Part shown: one piece after another, positions 8,860 to 17,439 of the stretch | Position numbering within the stretch: position 1 is the first letter of the stretch | Layout of the letters: every line of letters begins with the position of its first letter | Assembly: GCA_033485155.1 (NCBI GenBank) | Contig: JAWQJJ010000003.1 | Location: 248,001 to 312,000, forward strand | DNA from: Methanomassiliicoccus sp. | Lineage (GTDB): Archaea; Thermoplasmatota; Thermoplasmata; Methanomassiliicoccales; Methanomassiliicoccaceae | DNA length: 64,000 nt | Direction: 5' to 3' | Made by a program: the position numbers and the translations under genes | The notes under the pieces: model-generated | Told to the model about the DNA's origin: nothing | Seen by the model: only the letters and a program-made list of their open reading frames with translations | Database searches by the model: none

Positions 8860-9810
8860 ATGAGGCATCTGACCCGAGACCGCTCGGGGCTAGCGGGAGT
8901 TCTTATAGCGATCGTCATCATCGTCATCATCCTCGTGGCGGCGATCGCCCTGTTCCTCGTACCGTTCAAGAGCGTGAAGGTCAACGAGTCCCATCAGGTG
9001 GATATAGCCCCTGGAGCGCGGTCGTTGAGCATGAACGTGACCATCGATACCGGCAGCATTGACGTCAGGTTCGTCAACGATAGTTCGGTGGCCGCCTCCA
9101 TGACGGTCGTCGGCACCCACCGATCCGGCCTCCTCGGTCCAGACCAGCCGGTGAAGGTCAACTGGACGGCGGTCAACGGGTCGGAAAGCATGGCTATTGA
9201 CCTGAACGTCAGCGTCGGCCGGAACATCGGGTGGTTCTCTAACAACGATATCAGGTGCACCCTGAACATATCTAGCCAGCTGAAGACCGCGCTCAACGTG
9301 ACCAGCTCATTAGGTACCGTCAACGTGACGACCGCCGAAGGAGTGACCTTGGCCGGGGTCGATCTTCGGGCCTCGGCGGGAGCGGTCAGGCTCAACATGA
9401 CCGGCGGGACCGTGCTCGATGGTCCGCTAAGGATGGATACCTCACTTGGAGGGGTGGACCTGTCGTGGACCGACCTTAACGCCACTGGCAACGCTAGCGT
9501 GGACCTGCGGGCCTCAGCAGGCGGCATAAGGCTCACCATGTTGCAGGGGAGCGAACTGGACAGCAACCTGACGGTGCGGTCCTCGGCCTCGCTGGGGGGC
9601 ATTGACATCACCCTGGACCTCAGAGGCAACACCTCCGCCCATGTGATCTCGCATGCCGATCTGGGCGGGGTCAGGGTCAGCAGCCGTGACGGGTTCAACG
9701 GCTCTGATGGAGATATGGCCTCTCAGAACTACCCCGGAAGGTCCAACCTGGAAGTCCGGTCCAATGCGAGCGCGGGAGGTATCAACATCCGCTCGAACTA
9801 TACCGCGTGA
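8860..9810 (+). CDS. Membrane-anchored repetitive beta-solenoid surface protein (DUF4097-like)
   Basis: A 316-residue protein with one N-terminal membrane segment (about residues 12-35) and a large extracellular part. The ectodomain repeats a short unit built on VDLRASAGGIRL / MDTSLGGVDLSW / SSASLGGIDITL, the stacked-strand pattern of DUF4097/LiaF-type adhesin-like domains. Many N-x-S/T sequons suggest heavy N-glycosylation outside the cell. There are no catalytic motifs and no Cys. It probably acts as a structural or adhesive envelope protein. A hairpin terminator follows the stop. Confidence 0.6.
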   Translation: MRHLTRDRSGLAGVLIAIVIIVIILVAAIALFLVPFKSVKVNESHQVDIAPGARSLSMNVTIDTGSIDVRFVNDSSVAASMTVVGTHRSGLLGPDQPVKVNWTAVNGSESMAIDLNVSVGRNIGWFSNNDIRCTLNISSQLKTALNVTSSLGTVNVTTAEGVTLAGVDLRASAGAVRLNMTGGTVLDGPLRMDTSLGGVDLSWTDLNATGNASVDLRASAGGIRLTMLQGSELDSNLTVRSSASLGGIDITLDLRGNTSAHVISHADLGGVRVSSRDGFNGSDGDMASQNYPGRSNLEVRSNASAGGINIRSNYTA

Positions 9811-9819
9811 ACAAGGACC

Positions 9820-9850
9820 CCGCCCCTAGTGGCGGCTTTTTTCTTATTTC
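9820..9850 (+). terminator. Hairpin plus T-tract terminator
   Basis: CCGCC and GGCGG arms (9820-9824 and 9831-9835) enclose a short loop and are followed by a T-rich tract, just after the stop of the surface protein gene. Archaeal termination mainly needs the T-tract; the stem is an added hint. Confidence 0.5.
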
Positions 9851-9943
9851 CTGATTGGGTCAGAGCGAACCCTGATGGATAAGGAAACAGCGATTTGGGG
9901 AGACAAAGGATTATATTAAAATAATAATCTTAAATCGCTCATC

Positions 9944-10525
9944 ATGTTCAAGCCGAAGGTACTGTACAGTTGCGTTTGCTGCAACGCTCCTGTCACCGCC
10001 AAGGATCTGCAGATGACCTGTTCGATGTGCGGCTACGGTATGCACCAGCACTGCGCCTTGAACAATATCAGCAGCTATAGTCCACGACAGATCGAGTGGT
10101 TCAAGCGCAGCTACCGCCTCGCTCCGTTCATCCACTATGGCAGATACGCCTATACGTTCTGTCCACGCTGTCAGAACGTTCTAAGGAACCAGTTCTTGCC
10201 CCCTCTGGCGGAAAGGCTCGAGCTAAACGCCCGCTATGAGGAGCTGGCCCAGCTCTATGAGGACTTCGGTTATCTGGCCCAAGCGGGGCAGGTCAGGAAC
10301 CGTAAGAATCACCAGGTGGTCAAGAACATCAACGTGGACGTCAACGGCCTCATCGATCAGATGAACTCCGGAAGCCTCAGCATTCCCTACAAATGTCCTT
10401 GCTGCGGGGCGTCGCTCAACGTCCATAGCAGCATGGGGGAAAACGGAGTTAAGTTCTGCCAGTACTGTGGAACAGCCATCAATACCGAGATGGTTTCCAA
10501 TGTGATCAAGCAGGCTCTGAAGTGA
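9944..10525 (+). CDS. Multi-zinc-finger protein of unknown function
   Basis: A soluble protein of 193 residues with several cysteine knuckles. The N-terminal CVCCNAP and CSMCGYGMHQHC resemble a treble-clef or RING/PHD-like cross-brace. A CPRC pair lies near residue 75. A C-terminal zinc ribbon is formed by CPCCGASLNVHS and FCQYCGT. The middle is helical (LAERLELNARYEELAQLYEDFGY). The TATA-like ATTATATTAAAA lies roughly 30 bases before the ATG, pointing to a short or absent leader. I cannot assign a function; a role in protein-protein or nucleic-acid contacts is possible. Confidence 0.55.
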   Translation: MFKPKVLYSCVCCNAPVTAKDLQMTCSMCGYGMHQHCALNNISSYSPRQIEWFKRSYRLAPFIHYGRYAYTFCPRCQNVLRNQFLPPLAERLELNARYEELAQLYEDFGYLAQAGQVRNRKNHQVVKNINVDVNGLIDQMNSGSLSIPYKCPCCGASLNVHSSMGENGVKFCQYCGTAINTEMVSNVIKQALK

Positions 10526-10758
10526 AGTGAGAGAAAAAGTGGCTGACAGCGTTCCATGGTTCCCGCGGGCTCGCGCACCGCAGTACAGCATGGAACGCAG
10601 GCGGGCTTAACTTCCGGGTTCGAATGGGACCGGGTGTATCCCCGCCGCTGTGGCCGTCACACCAAAACCACTGATGAATATCATCTATTTATTCGTTTCT
10701 GTACGGTCGCCCCGCCATAGAACGGAACGTCCAGGGAGTATCGCTTGGGGACATGCCC

Positions 10759-12819
10759 TCAGAACCTCTTGCTCCATCCCAGGAACCCTGTCATCTCGGC
10801 CACAGGGTCCTTGGACGGATGAGCCCCCACCTGCTCCCGGTACCGCGCCACCCGGTTGTCCAGAATGATCGCAACCCCCCGGTCCGTCTCCGTGCGGATC
10901 AGCCGGCCTACCGCCTGCTGCACCTTGCGCACCGCGGGGACGGCGGAGGCATACTCCCACCCCCGCCCTGGGCCATACTTGCGATCATAGCGGTTCTTGA
11001 GCTCGTCCAACAATAACGATGGTGGGGGATAGGGCAGGCCGACGATCACCGCGATGTCCAGCTCCTGACCTGGGAAATCAAGGCCCTCGGCCACCTTGCC
11101 CCCCATGACCGTGAAGAAGACCCCGCCGCGGCCCCGCTTGAACGCCTGGATGCTTGAGGCCAGCCGTCGGGACGCTCCCGCCTCCTCCCAGTATAGCTGG
11201 CGATCGACCAGCTCCTCGATCCGGGGGCGCATGGTCCGCAGCATGTCGTAGGAGCGGAAGAACACCATGGTGTTCCGGTCGGTCGCCTGGCAGATCTGGA
11301 TAATATGGTCCTCGATGCGCTCCTTCATCGAGGGATCCTCTCGCATCTCCCGCTGGCCAGCGCACACGTCCTCGGCGTAGAGCACCAGACGGTTCTCCGA
11401 CGGGAACGGCGACGGGAAGATGCGCAGTTCCCGCTGAGGTGGCAGATCGAGGATGTCCGCGTACTGCTTGAGGGGCTGCAGGGTGCCGGACATGTGGACC
11501 ACGCCCTTGACCTCCCGTAGGAATGATGTCGTTTCCTGGGGATCGAGGCAGCACGCCTTAAGCGATCCGAGGTCATCGGAGGACACCAGCTTCACGAACC
11601 GCGCGTCCTCGGCCCGGAACCAGCTCTCCAGCAACGAGCCCAGGCGAAGGGTGGCCGAGCTCGGCTCCTTGCCCTGTTCCAGGCGCAGCTCGATCTGCTT
11701 CTCCCCGATGCCGACCATGTTGGCGCACATGGCGTGCAGCTCCTCATCGTCCAGCTTCAGTTCTCCCCTCAGCCGGCCCTCCAGGAACCTCCGCCCCAGG
11801 CGGGCGTCGTAGGACCCCCGAGGCACCTGCTCCCGGACCGCCTCGTCGATAATGCGTCGCAACGTGGAGCACAGCAGACCGTGATCCACTCCGGTCACCA
11901 ATCTGGGATTCCCCAGCTCCTTGGCCTCGTCCTCAGCAGCCTCGATGTCGTGCATCGAGAGGTCGAAGCTCTCCTGGTCCCGGGCGGCATCGATGAGATT
12001 GTGAGCCTCATCGACGATCATCACCACGTCGTCCATGGTCAGCTGCATTCGGTCGAACAGCTGCGACCGAATGTCCTTTGACAGCACCTGGACATAAGGG
12101 ACGGCGACCACATCGACCAGGGGCACGATGGCCTTCCTGGCCTCGTACGGGCAGGCTCCCTGCTTCTCGCAGAAGCGATCGAACTCCGCTGCGGTCGGCA
12201 GTTCGTCGGCGCAGTATTTTAAGAAGCTCATCTCCCCGATGGCTAGGAAGTCTGCGTAGTGCGGGCATCCCCCGTGCTGCTTGGCCAATGTACGGGACTT
12301 GCGCTCCTCGCATATCCTGGACAGGGCGTGAGGAGGAATATCCTCGAATTCCTCCAGGGTACGCAGAAGCAGGCACGATCGCCTTCGACCTTGCATTGCC
12401 AGCCCGGACACTCGCTGGCGGCGGGAGATGGAGCGTAGCTCCTTCATCACCTGATCGCTCTGGGAGATCGTCCTCGTAAGGTACAGCACCTTCTTCTTAT
12501 GGACCTTGGCGTGCTGCAGTGCCCCCACCAGGGAGCATATCGTCTTCCCCGTGCCCGTGCCCGATTCCATGACCAGGTGCTTCCCCTGATCCATGGCAGC
12601 CTGGACCGCGTCGACGATCTCGATCTGCGACGGCCGGGGACGATAGGGGAAGAAGGGAGGGCGGTCCACCTCGACCTTCTCCTCGGCGGCTTCCCTTCGT
12701 CCGGCGGGGACCATCTTGCCCGATGTCTTCCGCACCTGCCTCACCTCCTCCCCGCATCCCGGACAGATATTGGATGTCGGGTCTAGGAGACAGCCGCACT
12801 CGCAGAACCTCCCTGCCAT
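10759..12819 (-). CDS. xpd: XPD/Rad3-family DNA helicase with N-terminal zinc ribbon
   Basis: An SF2 iron-sulfur helicase of 686 residues, the archaeal counterpart of XPD that unwinds DNA 5' to 3' in repair. Walker A is ESGTGTGKT near residue 88. A run of spaced Cys (RRSCLLL, CPHY, YCADE, FCEKQGACPYEA) forms the [4Fe-4S] domain. Walker B is VDEAHN, and motif VI is QAVGRLIRTETDRG. The first 30 residues add a zinc ribbon (CECGC, then CPGCGEE) that is not part of the classical archaeal XPD core. It is divergent from the dikinase gene at 13003. Confidence 0.88.
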   Translation of the reverse strand: MAGRFCECGCLLDPTSNICPGCGEEVRQVRKTSGKMVPAGRREAAEEKVEVDRPPFFPYRPRPSQIEIVDAVQAAMDQGKHLVMESGTGTGKTICSLVGALQHAKVHKKKVLYLTRTISQSDQVMKELRSISRRQRVSGLAMQGRRRSCLLLRTLEEFEDIPPHALSRICEERKSRTLAKQHGGCPHYADFLAIGEMSFLKYCADELPTAAEFDRFCEKQGACPYEARKAIVPLVDVVAVPYVQVLSKDIRSQLFDRMQLTMDDVVMIVDEAHNLIDAARDQESFDLSMHDIEAAEDEAKELGNPRLVTGVDHGLLCSTLRRIIDEAVREQVPRGSYDARLGRRFLEGRLRGELKLDDEELHAMCANMVGIGEKQIELRLEQGKEPSSATLRLGSLLESWFRAEDARFVKLVSSDDLGSLKACCLDPQETTSFLREVKGVVHMSGTLQPLKQYADILDLPPQRELRIFPSPFPSENRLVLYAEDVCAGQREMREDPSMKERIEDHIIQICQATDRNTMVFFRSYDMLRTMRPRIEELVDRQLYWEEAGASRRLASSIQAFKRGRGGVFFTVMGGKVAEGLDFPGQELDIAVIVGLPYPPPSLLLDELKNRYDRKYGPGRGWEYASAVPAVRKVQQAVGRLIRTETDRGVAIILDNRVARYREQVGAHPSKDPVAEMTGFLGWSKRF

Positions 12820-13002
12820 GAGCGAAGCATCGCTGGGTAGGATATAAACATGACCTAGGGTAAGCCGACAGCAACAATCCGCGTCTGTCCGCCTCCCTGG
12901 GGGAGGGCCACGGATAGCATAAACGACCGATCGGCGTCCAGCACATACTTTTTATCGCCCTTTCGGATATACTGCCGCACGCCCCCATCGAGGTCGCTAA
13001 GT

Positions 13003-15624
13003 ATGGTTCTCATCGTGCCCCTTGACGCCGTTGACGAGAAGAATGACGCTCAGGTCGGAGGAAAGGCGGCCAACCTCGGCAAGCTGATCAGGGGGGGCTT
13101 TCGCGTCCCTCCGGGGATCGTGGTCACTGTTGAGGTCTACGACCGCTATCTGGGCGGCGGCGTCCGTGAGCGAATAGGGGAGTTGCTCGCTTCCCTGGAC
13201 CCGGGAGATGAGACATCGTTGGAGCAAACCTCCGCCCGTATCCGTGCGCTCTTCGTAGGCGAAACGGATGATGGAATGGCAGAGGCGATAGACCGGGCCA
13301 TCGGGGCCATCGACCCCCATGCATTGTGGTCGGTGCGGTCCTCGGCAGTGGCCGAAGACCTGGCCAGTGCGTCCTTCGCCGGGCAGCAGGATACCTACCT
13401 TAACGTGGGCCGGAAGGACATCATGGCCAACGTGAGGAGATGCTGGGCATCTTACTGGAATTCCCGAGCCATCGCCTACCGCCACCGGGCCGGGGTGGAC
13501 CAGCTGGGGACGGGGATGGCGGTGGTGGTCCAGCGCATGGTGAACGCCCACTCCTCGGGCATCATGTTCACCTCCGATCCGGTGTCCGGACGCAAGGATA
13601 GAATGATCGTAGAATCCTCCTGGGGGCTGGGAGAGTCGATCGCCTCCGGCCTGGTGACCCCGGACCGCTTCATCTGCGACAAGAGGACCCTGCGTACGGT
13701 GGACAAGGCGATAAGCCGCAAGGTCACCGGCATCTTCCTATCCGTCGAAGGCTCCCGGTCGGTGAACATCGAGCCGGACAGACAGACAGCCCCGTCCCTG
13801 ACCAAGGGCGAGTTGGCCAAGGTGGGGCGGATGGGCAGACGGGTGGAAGCTCACTTTCACGCCCCCCAGGACGTCGAGTGGGCCATTGAGGGGGACGAGG
13901 TCTTCCTGCTGCAGTCCCGCCCCATTACCAATCTGTCAGAGGGCTCCGACATCCTCTGGACAAGGGCCTATGGCGACGAGTATTGGTCTGACGTGACCTC
14001 TCCGCTGTTCTTCTCCCTTCTGGGCGAACTGCTCACCAAGTACGTCAACCACGAGGGCTCGGAGATCATGGGCTACTGGAACCTGACCGACAAGGAGCTG
14101 TTGAAGGTCCACCGGGGGCATATTTACTTCAACGCGTCCGTGCTGGAGGAGGTGTTCACCTACAACCCCAAGTTCTCCCGGACCACCGAGCTGCTGAACT
14201 ACTTCCCCCAGAAGGACCAGGCCCGCATCGCCCGAGCCGACACCCGGATCGTCCAGCGGCTGTGGGCCGAGGTCCGCATTGCCATCTTGGACAACGAGGG
14301 CACGATCTTCCGCACCGACAAGGCCTACCGCCGGTGGGCCGAAGGCTTCGTCCGGGTGTCGGAGCGGCTCGATTCCCTGGATCTCCCCTCACTGAGCGAC
14401 GGCCAGCTGTACGACGAGTACCTGGCCTATCGGCAGGCGGGGATCAAGCATTACCGGCTCATTCGTTATGGCATGGTCACTCACTCCATCGGCACCAACC
14501 TCATGGTCAAGCAGTGGCTGGCCAACTGGCTTGACGACCGCAGTGGGGTGTACTACGCCAAGCTCATCTCCGGTCTTGAGGACAACAAGACCCTCAAGAC
14601 CAACATCGCTATAGCCAAGCTCGCCCGGGCGGCCCGGGAGAACCCGGCCGTGCACGAGGCGCTGACCTCCGGCGATCGGCAGGGGACGCTGGAAGCAGTC
14701 CGCTCCGATCCCCGTCTGGCCTCCTTCAAGAACGAGCTGGAGGGGTTCCTCCGCACCTACGGCCACCGCTCCCACACCCGCGAGATGTACTTCCCCCGGT
14801 GGGCCGACGATCCCACGCTGGTCATCGACGTCGTGAGAGCCCTCGTGACCTCGGAGGTCGGGGATCTGCAGAAGCTGGAGAGAGACCGGGCACGGGAGCG
14901 CGAGGAGGCCGAGAAAGAGGTCCTGAAGAGCCTCGGCCGCCTCCGCTTCGGATTTGCCCGCAAGCTCATCTTCCGGCCGGTGCTCAGCTATGCCCAGATC
15001 TATCTGATGTTCCGGGAGAACCAGCGATTCTACCTCGACCACATGATCTATCGCTGGAGGAAACTCTTCTTAGAATACGGTCGGAGGCTCGCCGAACGCG
15101 GCTATCTCAGCGACCCGACGGACGTCTTCTTCCTGAGCAAGGAGGAGGTGTTCGAGCTATGCGCTCGGGGCGGGGAGGTCAAGGAAAAGGTCGAGGAGCG
15201 GCGGGCCGATTTCGAGCTCTGCCGCGACGTTCTCCCACCCAAGTTCCTACGGGGCGACCTGGAGTTCGATGACACCGTGGTCCGGGGAGCGGACACCGTT
15301 AGGGTGACGGGAGTGTCGGCCAGCCCTGGAGTGGCCACCGGTCGGGTGCGGGTGGTGCAGAACATCGAAGCATTGCCCACGGTGAGGGAGGGCGAGATCA
15401 TGGTCACCTCCAACACCGACCCAGGGTGGACGGCGGTGTTCTCCAAGTTAGGGGGGCTGATCACTGAGACCGGAGGCATATTATCGCACGGCGCAGTGGT
15501 CTCCCGGGAGTATGGCATACCCGCGGTCACCGCGGTGAAGGACGCCACCTCGTTCTTCCGCACCGGGCAAAGAGTAACTCTAGATGGCAACGATGGTACC
15601 ATATACATCTTGGAAGAGGCATGA
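13003..15624 (+). CDS. PEP synthase/rifampin phosphotransferase-like dikinase
   Basis: An 873-residue enzyme with three parts. The N-terminal ATP-grasp domain (about residues 1-310) has GGKAANLGKLIRGGFRVPPG and WSVRSSAVAEDLASASFAGQ. A central helical substrate domain (about 320-760) starts with WTRAYGDEYWSDVTSP. A C-terminal swivelling phosphohistidine domain has GGILSHGAVVSREYGIPAV, with its catalytic His near residue 829. The C-terminal PEP/pyruvate barrel of true PEP synthase is missing. Order and length match rifampin phosphotransferases and related dikinases that move the beta-phosphate of ATP to a small molecule. The natural substrate is unknown. The stop overlaps the next start (ATGA), so the two products are probably made together. 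Confidence 0.75.
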   Translation: MVLIVPLDAVDEKNDAQVGGKAANLGKLIRGGFRVPPGIVVTVEVYDRYLGGGVRERIGELLASLDPGDETSLEQTSARIRALFVGETDDGMAEAIDRAIGAIDPHALWSVRSSAVAEDLASASFAGQQDTYLNVGRKDIMANVRRCWASYWNSRAIAYRHRAGVDQLGTGMAVVVQRMVNAHSSGIMFTSDPVSGRKDRMIVESSWGLGESIASGLVTPDRFICDKRTLRTVDKAISRKVTGIFLSVEGSRSVNIEPDRQTAPSLTKGELAKVGRMGRRVEAHFHAPQDVEWAIEGDEVFLLQSRPITNLSEGSDILWTRAYGDEYWSDVTSPLFFSLLGELLTKYVNHEGSEIMGYWNLTDKELLKVHRGHIYFNASVLEEVFTYNPKFSRTTELLNYFPQKDQARIARADTRIVQRLWAEVRIAILDNEGTIFRTDKAYRRWAEGFVRVSERLDSLDLPSLSDGQLYDEYLAYRQAGIKHYRLIRYGMVTHSIGTNLMVKQWLANWLDDRSGVYYAKLISGLEDNKTLKTNIAIAKLARAARENPAVHEALTSGDRQGTLEAVRSDPRLASFKNELEGFLRTYGHRSHTREMYFPRWADDPTLVIDVVRALVTSEVGDLQKLERDRAREREEAEKEVLKSLGRLRFGFARKLIFRPVLSYAQIYLMFRENQRFYLDHMIYRWRKLFLEYGRRLAERGYLSDPTDVFFLSKEEVFELCARGGEVKEKVEERRADFELCRDVLPPKFLRGDLEFDDTVVRGADTVRVTGVSASPGVATGRVRVVQNIEALPTVREGEIMVTSNTDPGWTAVFSKLGGLITETGGILSHGAVVSREYGIPAVTAVKDATSFFRTGQRVTLDGNDGTIYILEEA

Positions 15625-16538
15625 TCATGAACACCGACATGATACACCCAGCGGGGATGGAGAAGGAGTGGAGCGAGAGCTTCTACTTCAACGTGTATGA
15701 TAAGGCGAATGACGTCTGCGTCTTCATGCGCATCGGGCTGAAGCCGAACATGGACGAGCGCTCGGCGTTCTGCTTCATCATGATGCCCGACGGCCCGGTC
15801 GTGGGGATCAAGGACCAGGAGACCTACGGCCGGGGCACTCTGGACGCCAAGGGGCTCCACTTCGAGGTGGTGGAGCCGGAGAAGCGCTGGAAGATGACCT
15901 ACGGCGGGCACATGGCCTGCATGACCGATAAGGGGCCCGTGCCGGTGCCCGTCTCTTTCAACCTGGCCTTCGAGGCTCGTAACGAGGTGTTCGACTACCG
16001 GGAGTGCGTCGATGCGGCCGGGGAGCGCATCTCTGGGCAGGTCGCCTCCGAGCACCTCGAGCAGTTCGGCAGAATCACCGGCTCGCTTATGGTCGGGGAG
16101 GAGCAGCTCGACCTCTCCGGATTGGGGGAAAGGGACCATTCCTGGGGAGTGCGGGACTGGAACGCGCCCAAGATGTGGATATGGCTGACCGCCCAGTTCT
16201 CCGATCACGTGGCGCTCAACGTCACCAAGCTGTTCGTGGACCAGGGAGAGGTCTCGGCCGGTTACTTCCACCTCAATGGCAAGAACCTGCCCCTGGTCAA
16301 GGCGGAGGTGAGAACCGTGCTGGACCCCGATGGCACGCCGCGCTCTCTGGCAATGTCCCTGGTCGACAAGTTCGGAGCCAAGCACAAGGTCACCGCCGAG
16401 GTTCTCCGCCTGGTAGCCATGCCCTTCCCCAGTCGGGACGGTAAATCGGTATCGGTTATGCACGAGACCCTGGCCGAGTACACCTTCAACGGGCAGAAGG
16501 GCTATGGCATCGCCGAGTACCTCGTACGCAAGGAGTAG
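15621..16538 (+). CDS. CrtC/lipocalin-like protein coupled to the dikinase
   Basis: A soluble 305-residue protein. The motif GLGERDHSWGVRDW near residue 180 is shared with the hydroxyneurosporene-synthase (CrtC)/AttH-like lipocalin superfamily; DUF7064/DUF7065 proteins look alike. That fold is a double beta-barrel binding hydrophobic molecules, and CrtC itself hydrates carotenoids. The gene starts inside the stop of the PEP-synthase-like gene, which argues for a shared pathway. Whether it is an enzyme or a binding protein cannot be read from sequence. A link to retinal or carotenoids, given the heliorhodopsin 3 kb away, is speculation. It stops with TAG. Confidence 0.55.
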   Translation: MIMNTDMIHPAGMEKEWSESFYFNVYDKANDVCVFMRIGLKPNMDERSAFCFIMMPDGPVVGIKDQETYGRGTLDAKGLHFEVVEPEKRWKMTYGGHMACMTDKGPVPVPVSFNLAFEARNEVFDYRECVDAAGERISGQVASEHLEQFGRITGSLMVGEEQLDLSGLGERDHSWGVRDWNAPKMWIWLTAQFSDHVALNVTKLFVDQGEVSAGYFHLNGKNLPLVKAEVRTVLDPDGTPRSLAMSLVDKFGAKHKVTAEVLRLVAMPFPSRDGKSVSVMHETLAEYTFNGQKGYGIAEYLVRKE

Positions 16539-16549
16539 AGCGAAAAGGC

Positions 16550-16975
16550 CTAGTTGGCCTTCTGGGTGATGCTCTCGTCCACCTCATCAAACCTGCTCGA
16601 CATCTCCCTGATCTCACCCTCGTCGAACAGCTTCCGGGCCCGGGGGATCATCTGTTCCTCCTCGTCCATCACGTGGTCGTTGATCACCGAGGTCAGCTCC
16701 TCGATCGCGTCGGTGAAGGCATCGCCCTCCTTACTTAATGCCGATAAGGACTCCAGCAGCTTGTCCACCTGGCGGTGCTCCTCCATGGCGTGTTCCACCA
16801 TCCCCTCCTCCTTTCCCTTCATCGCCGGGTACAGTGATCCCTCCTCCGCCCGCATGTGCGCGGCCAAGCTCAGCTTCAGCTCGTTGAACACCTTCTCGTC
16901 GTAGCCTTCGCTCAGCCTCTCGAGCATGCCCTCGACCTCACGGTGCTCCTTCATGATGTGCTCGAATATGTCCAT
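16550..16975 (-). CDS. Hemerythrin-like HHE-domain protein
   Basis: A protein of about 141 residues with a hemerythrin/HHE four-helix fold, presumed to bind a di-iron centre and sense or buffer oxygen or nitric oxide. Visible ligand motifs are HIMKEHREVE, LAAHMRAEEGSLYP, HAMEEHRQVD and INDHVMDEEEQMIP, which give the expected His and Glu sets. The start at 16975 has GGACGTGA four bases upstream; an upstream in-frame ATG at 17023 would add 16 polar residues. It converges with the CrtC-like gene (11 bases between stops). Oxygen handling fits the nearby superoxide dismutase. Confidence 0.75.
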   Translation of the reverse strand: MDIFEHIMKEHREVEGMLERLSEGYDEKVFNELKLSLAAHMRAEEGSLYPAMKGKEEGMVEHAMEEHRQVDKLLESLSALSKEGDAFTDAIEELTSVINDHVMDEEEQMIPRARKLFDEGEIREMSSRFDEVDESITQKAN

Positions 16976-17055
16976 GTAGTCACGTCCGACCATCCTTTTC
17001 GATGGTCTGGACCGCTTCTCCACGCCAACGTATAATAGGCTTGCACGCCGGAAGC

Positions 17056-17394
17056 TCAGTGGCAGTTACAATGGCGGTGCTCACCGCATTCTGGCCGGAG
17101 GTCGAAGACCTTCTTCAGCCACCCCTCGGCGTCGGCCCAGTCCTTGCACACGATGTGGTCCTCGGTGAGGCCCGTATCGCGGGCGATCTCGTACTCGTGC
17201 TCCGGCCCCGGGGTCTCGAAGTGGAGCACGTACAGGCGAAATGTCCCCTTGGCCGCCAGGTCGGCCTTGGGGGCGGAGACCACCGAAGCCCCGAAATCGT
17301 TAGGGAACCGGTAGATATTATGGATCCTGTCCCCCTCCATGCATCCGCACACGCACCTGGCGTTCAGATCGACGACGTACCTATCGAAGTCCAT
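17056..17394 (-). CDS. Hypothetical Cys/His-rich small protein
   Basis: A 112-residue soluble protein of no family known to me. Cys pairs near the start (RCVCGCMEG) and a Cys/His tail (ECGEHRHCNCH) could bind metal together. The middle is a compact alpha/beta-like stretch (FRLYVLHFETPGPEHEYEIARDTG, split in the family sense by helices). The ATG at 17394 is the only plausible start. It sits in a run of minus-strand genes with the hemerythrin-like gene downstream and the SelB-like gene upstream, with short gaps. Confidence 0.45.
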   Translation of the reverse strand: MDFDRYVVDLNARCVCGCMEGDRIHNIYRFPNDFGASVVSAPKADLAAKGTFRLYVLHFETPGPEHEYEIARDTGLTEDHIVCKDWADAEGWLKKVFDLRPECGEHRHCNCH

Positions 17395-17439
17395 CTCTCT
17401 CCCCGGGAGTATCCTCGCACAGGTTTATCGCCCTGTCGT

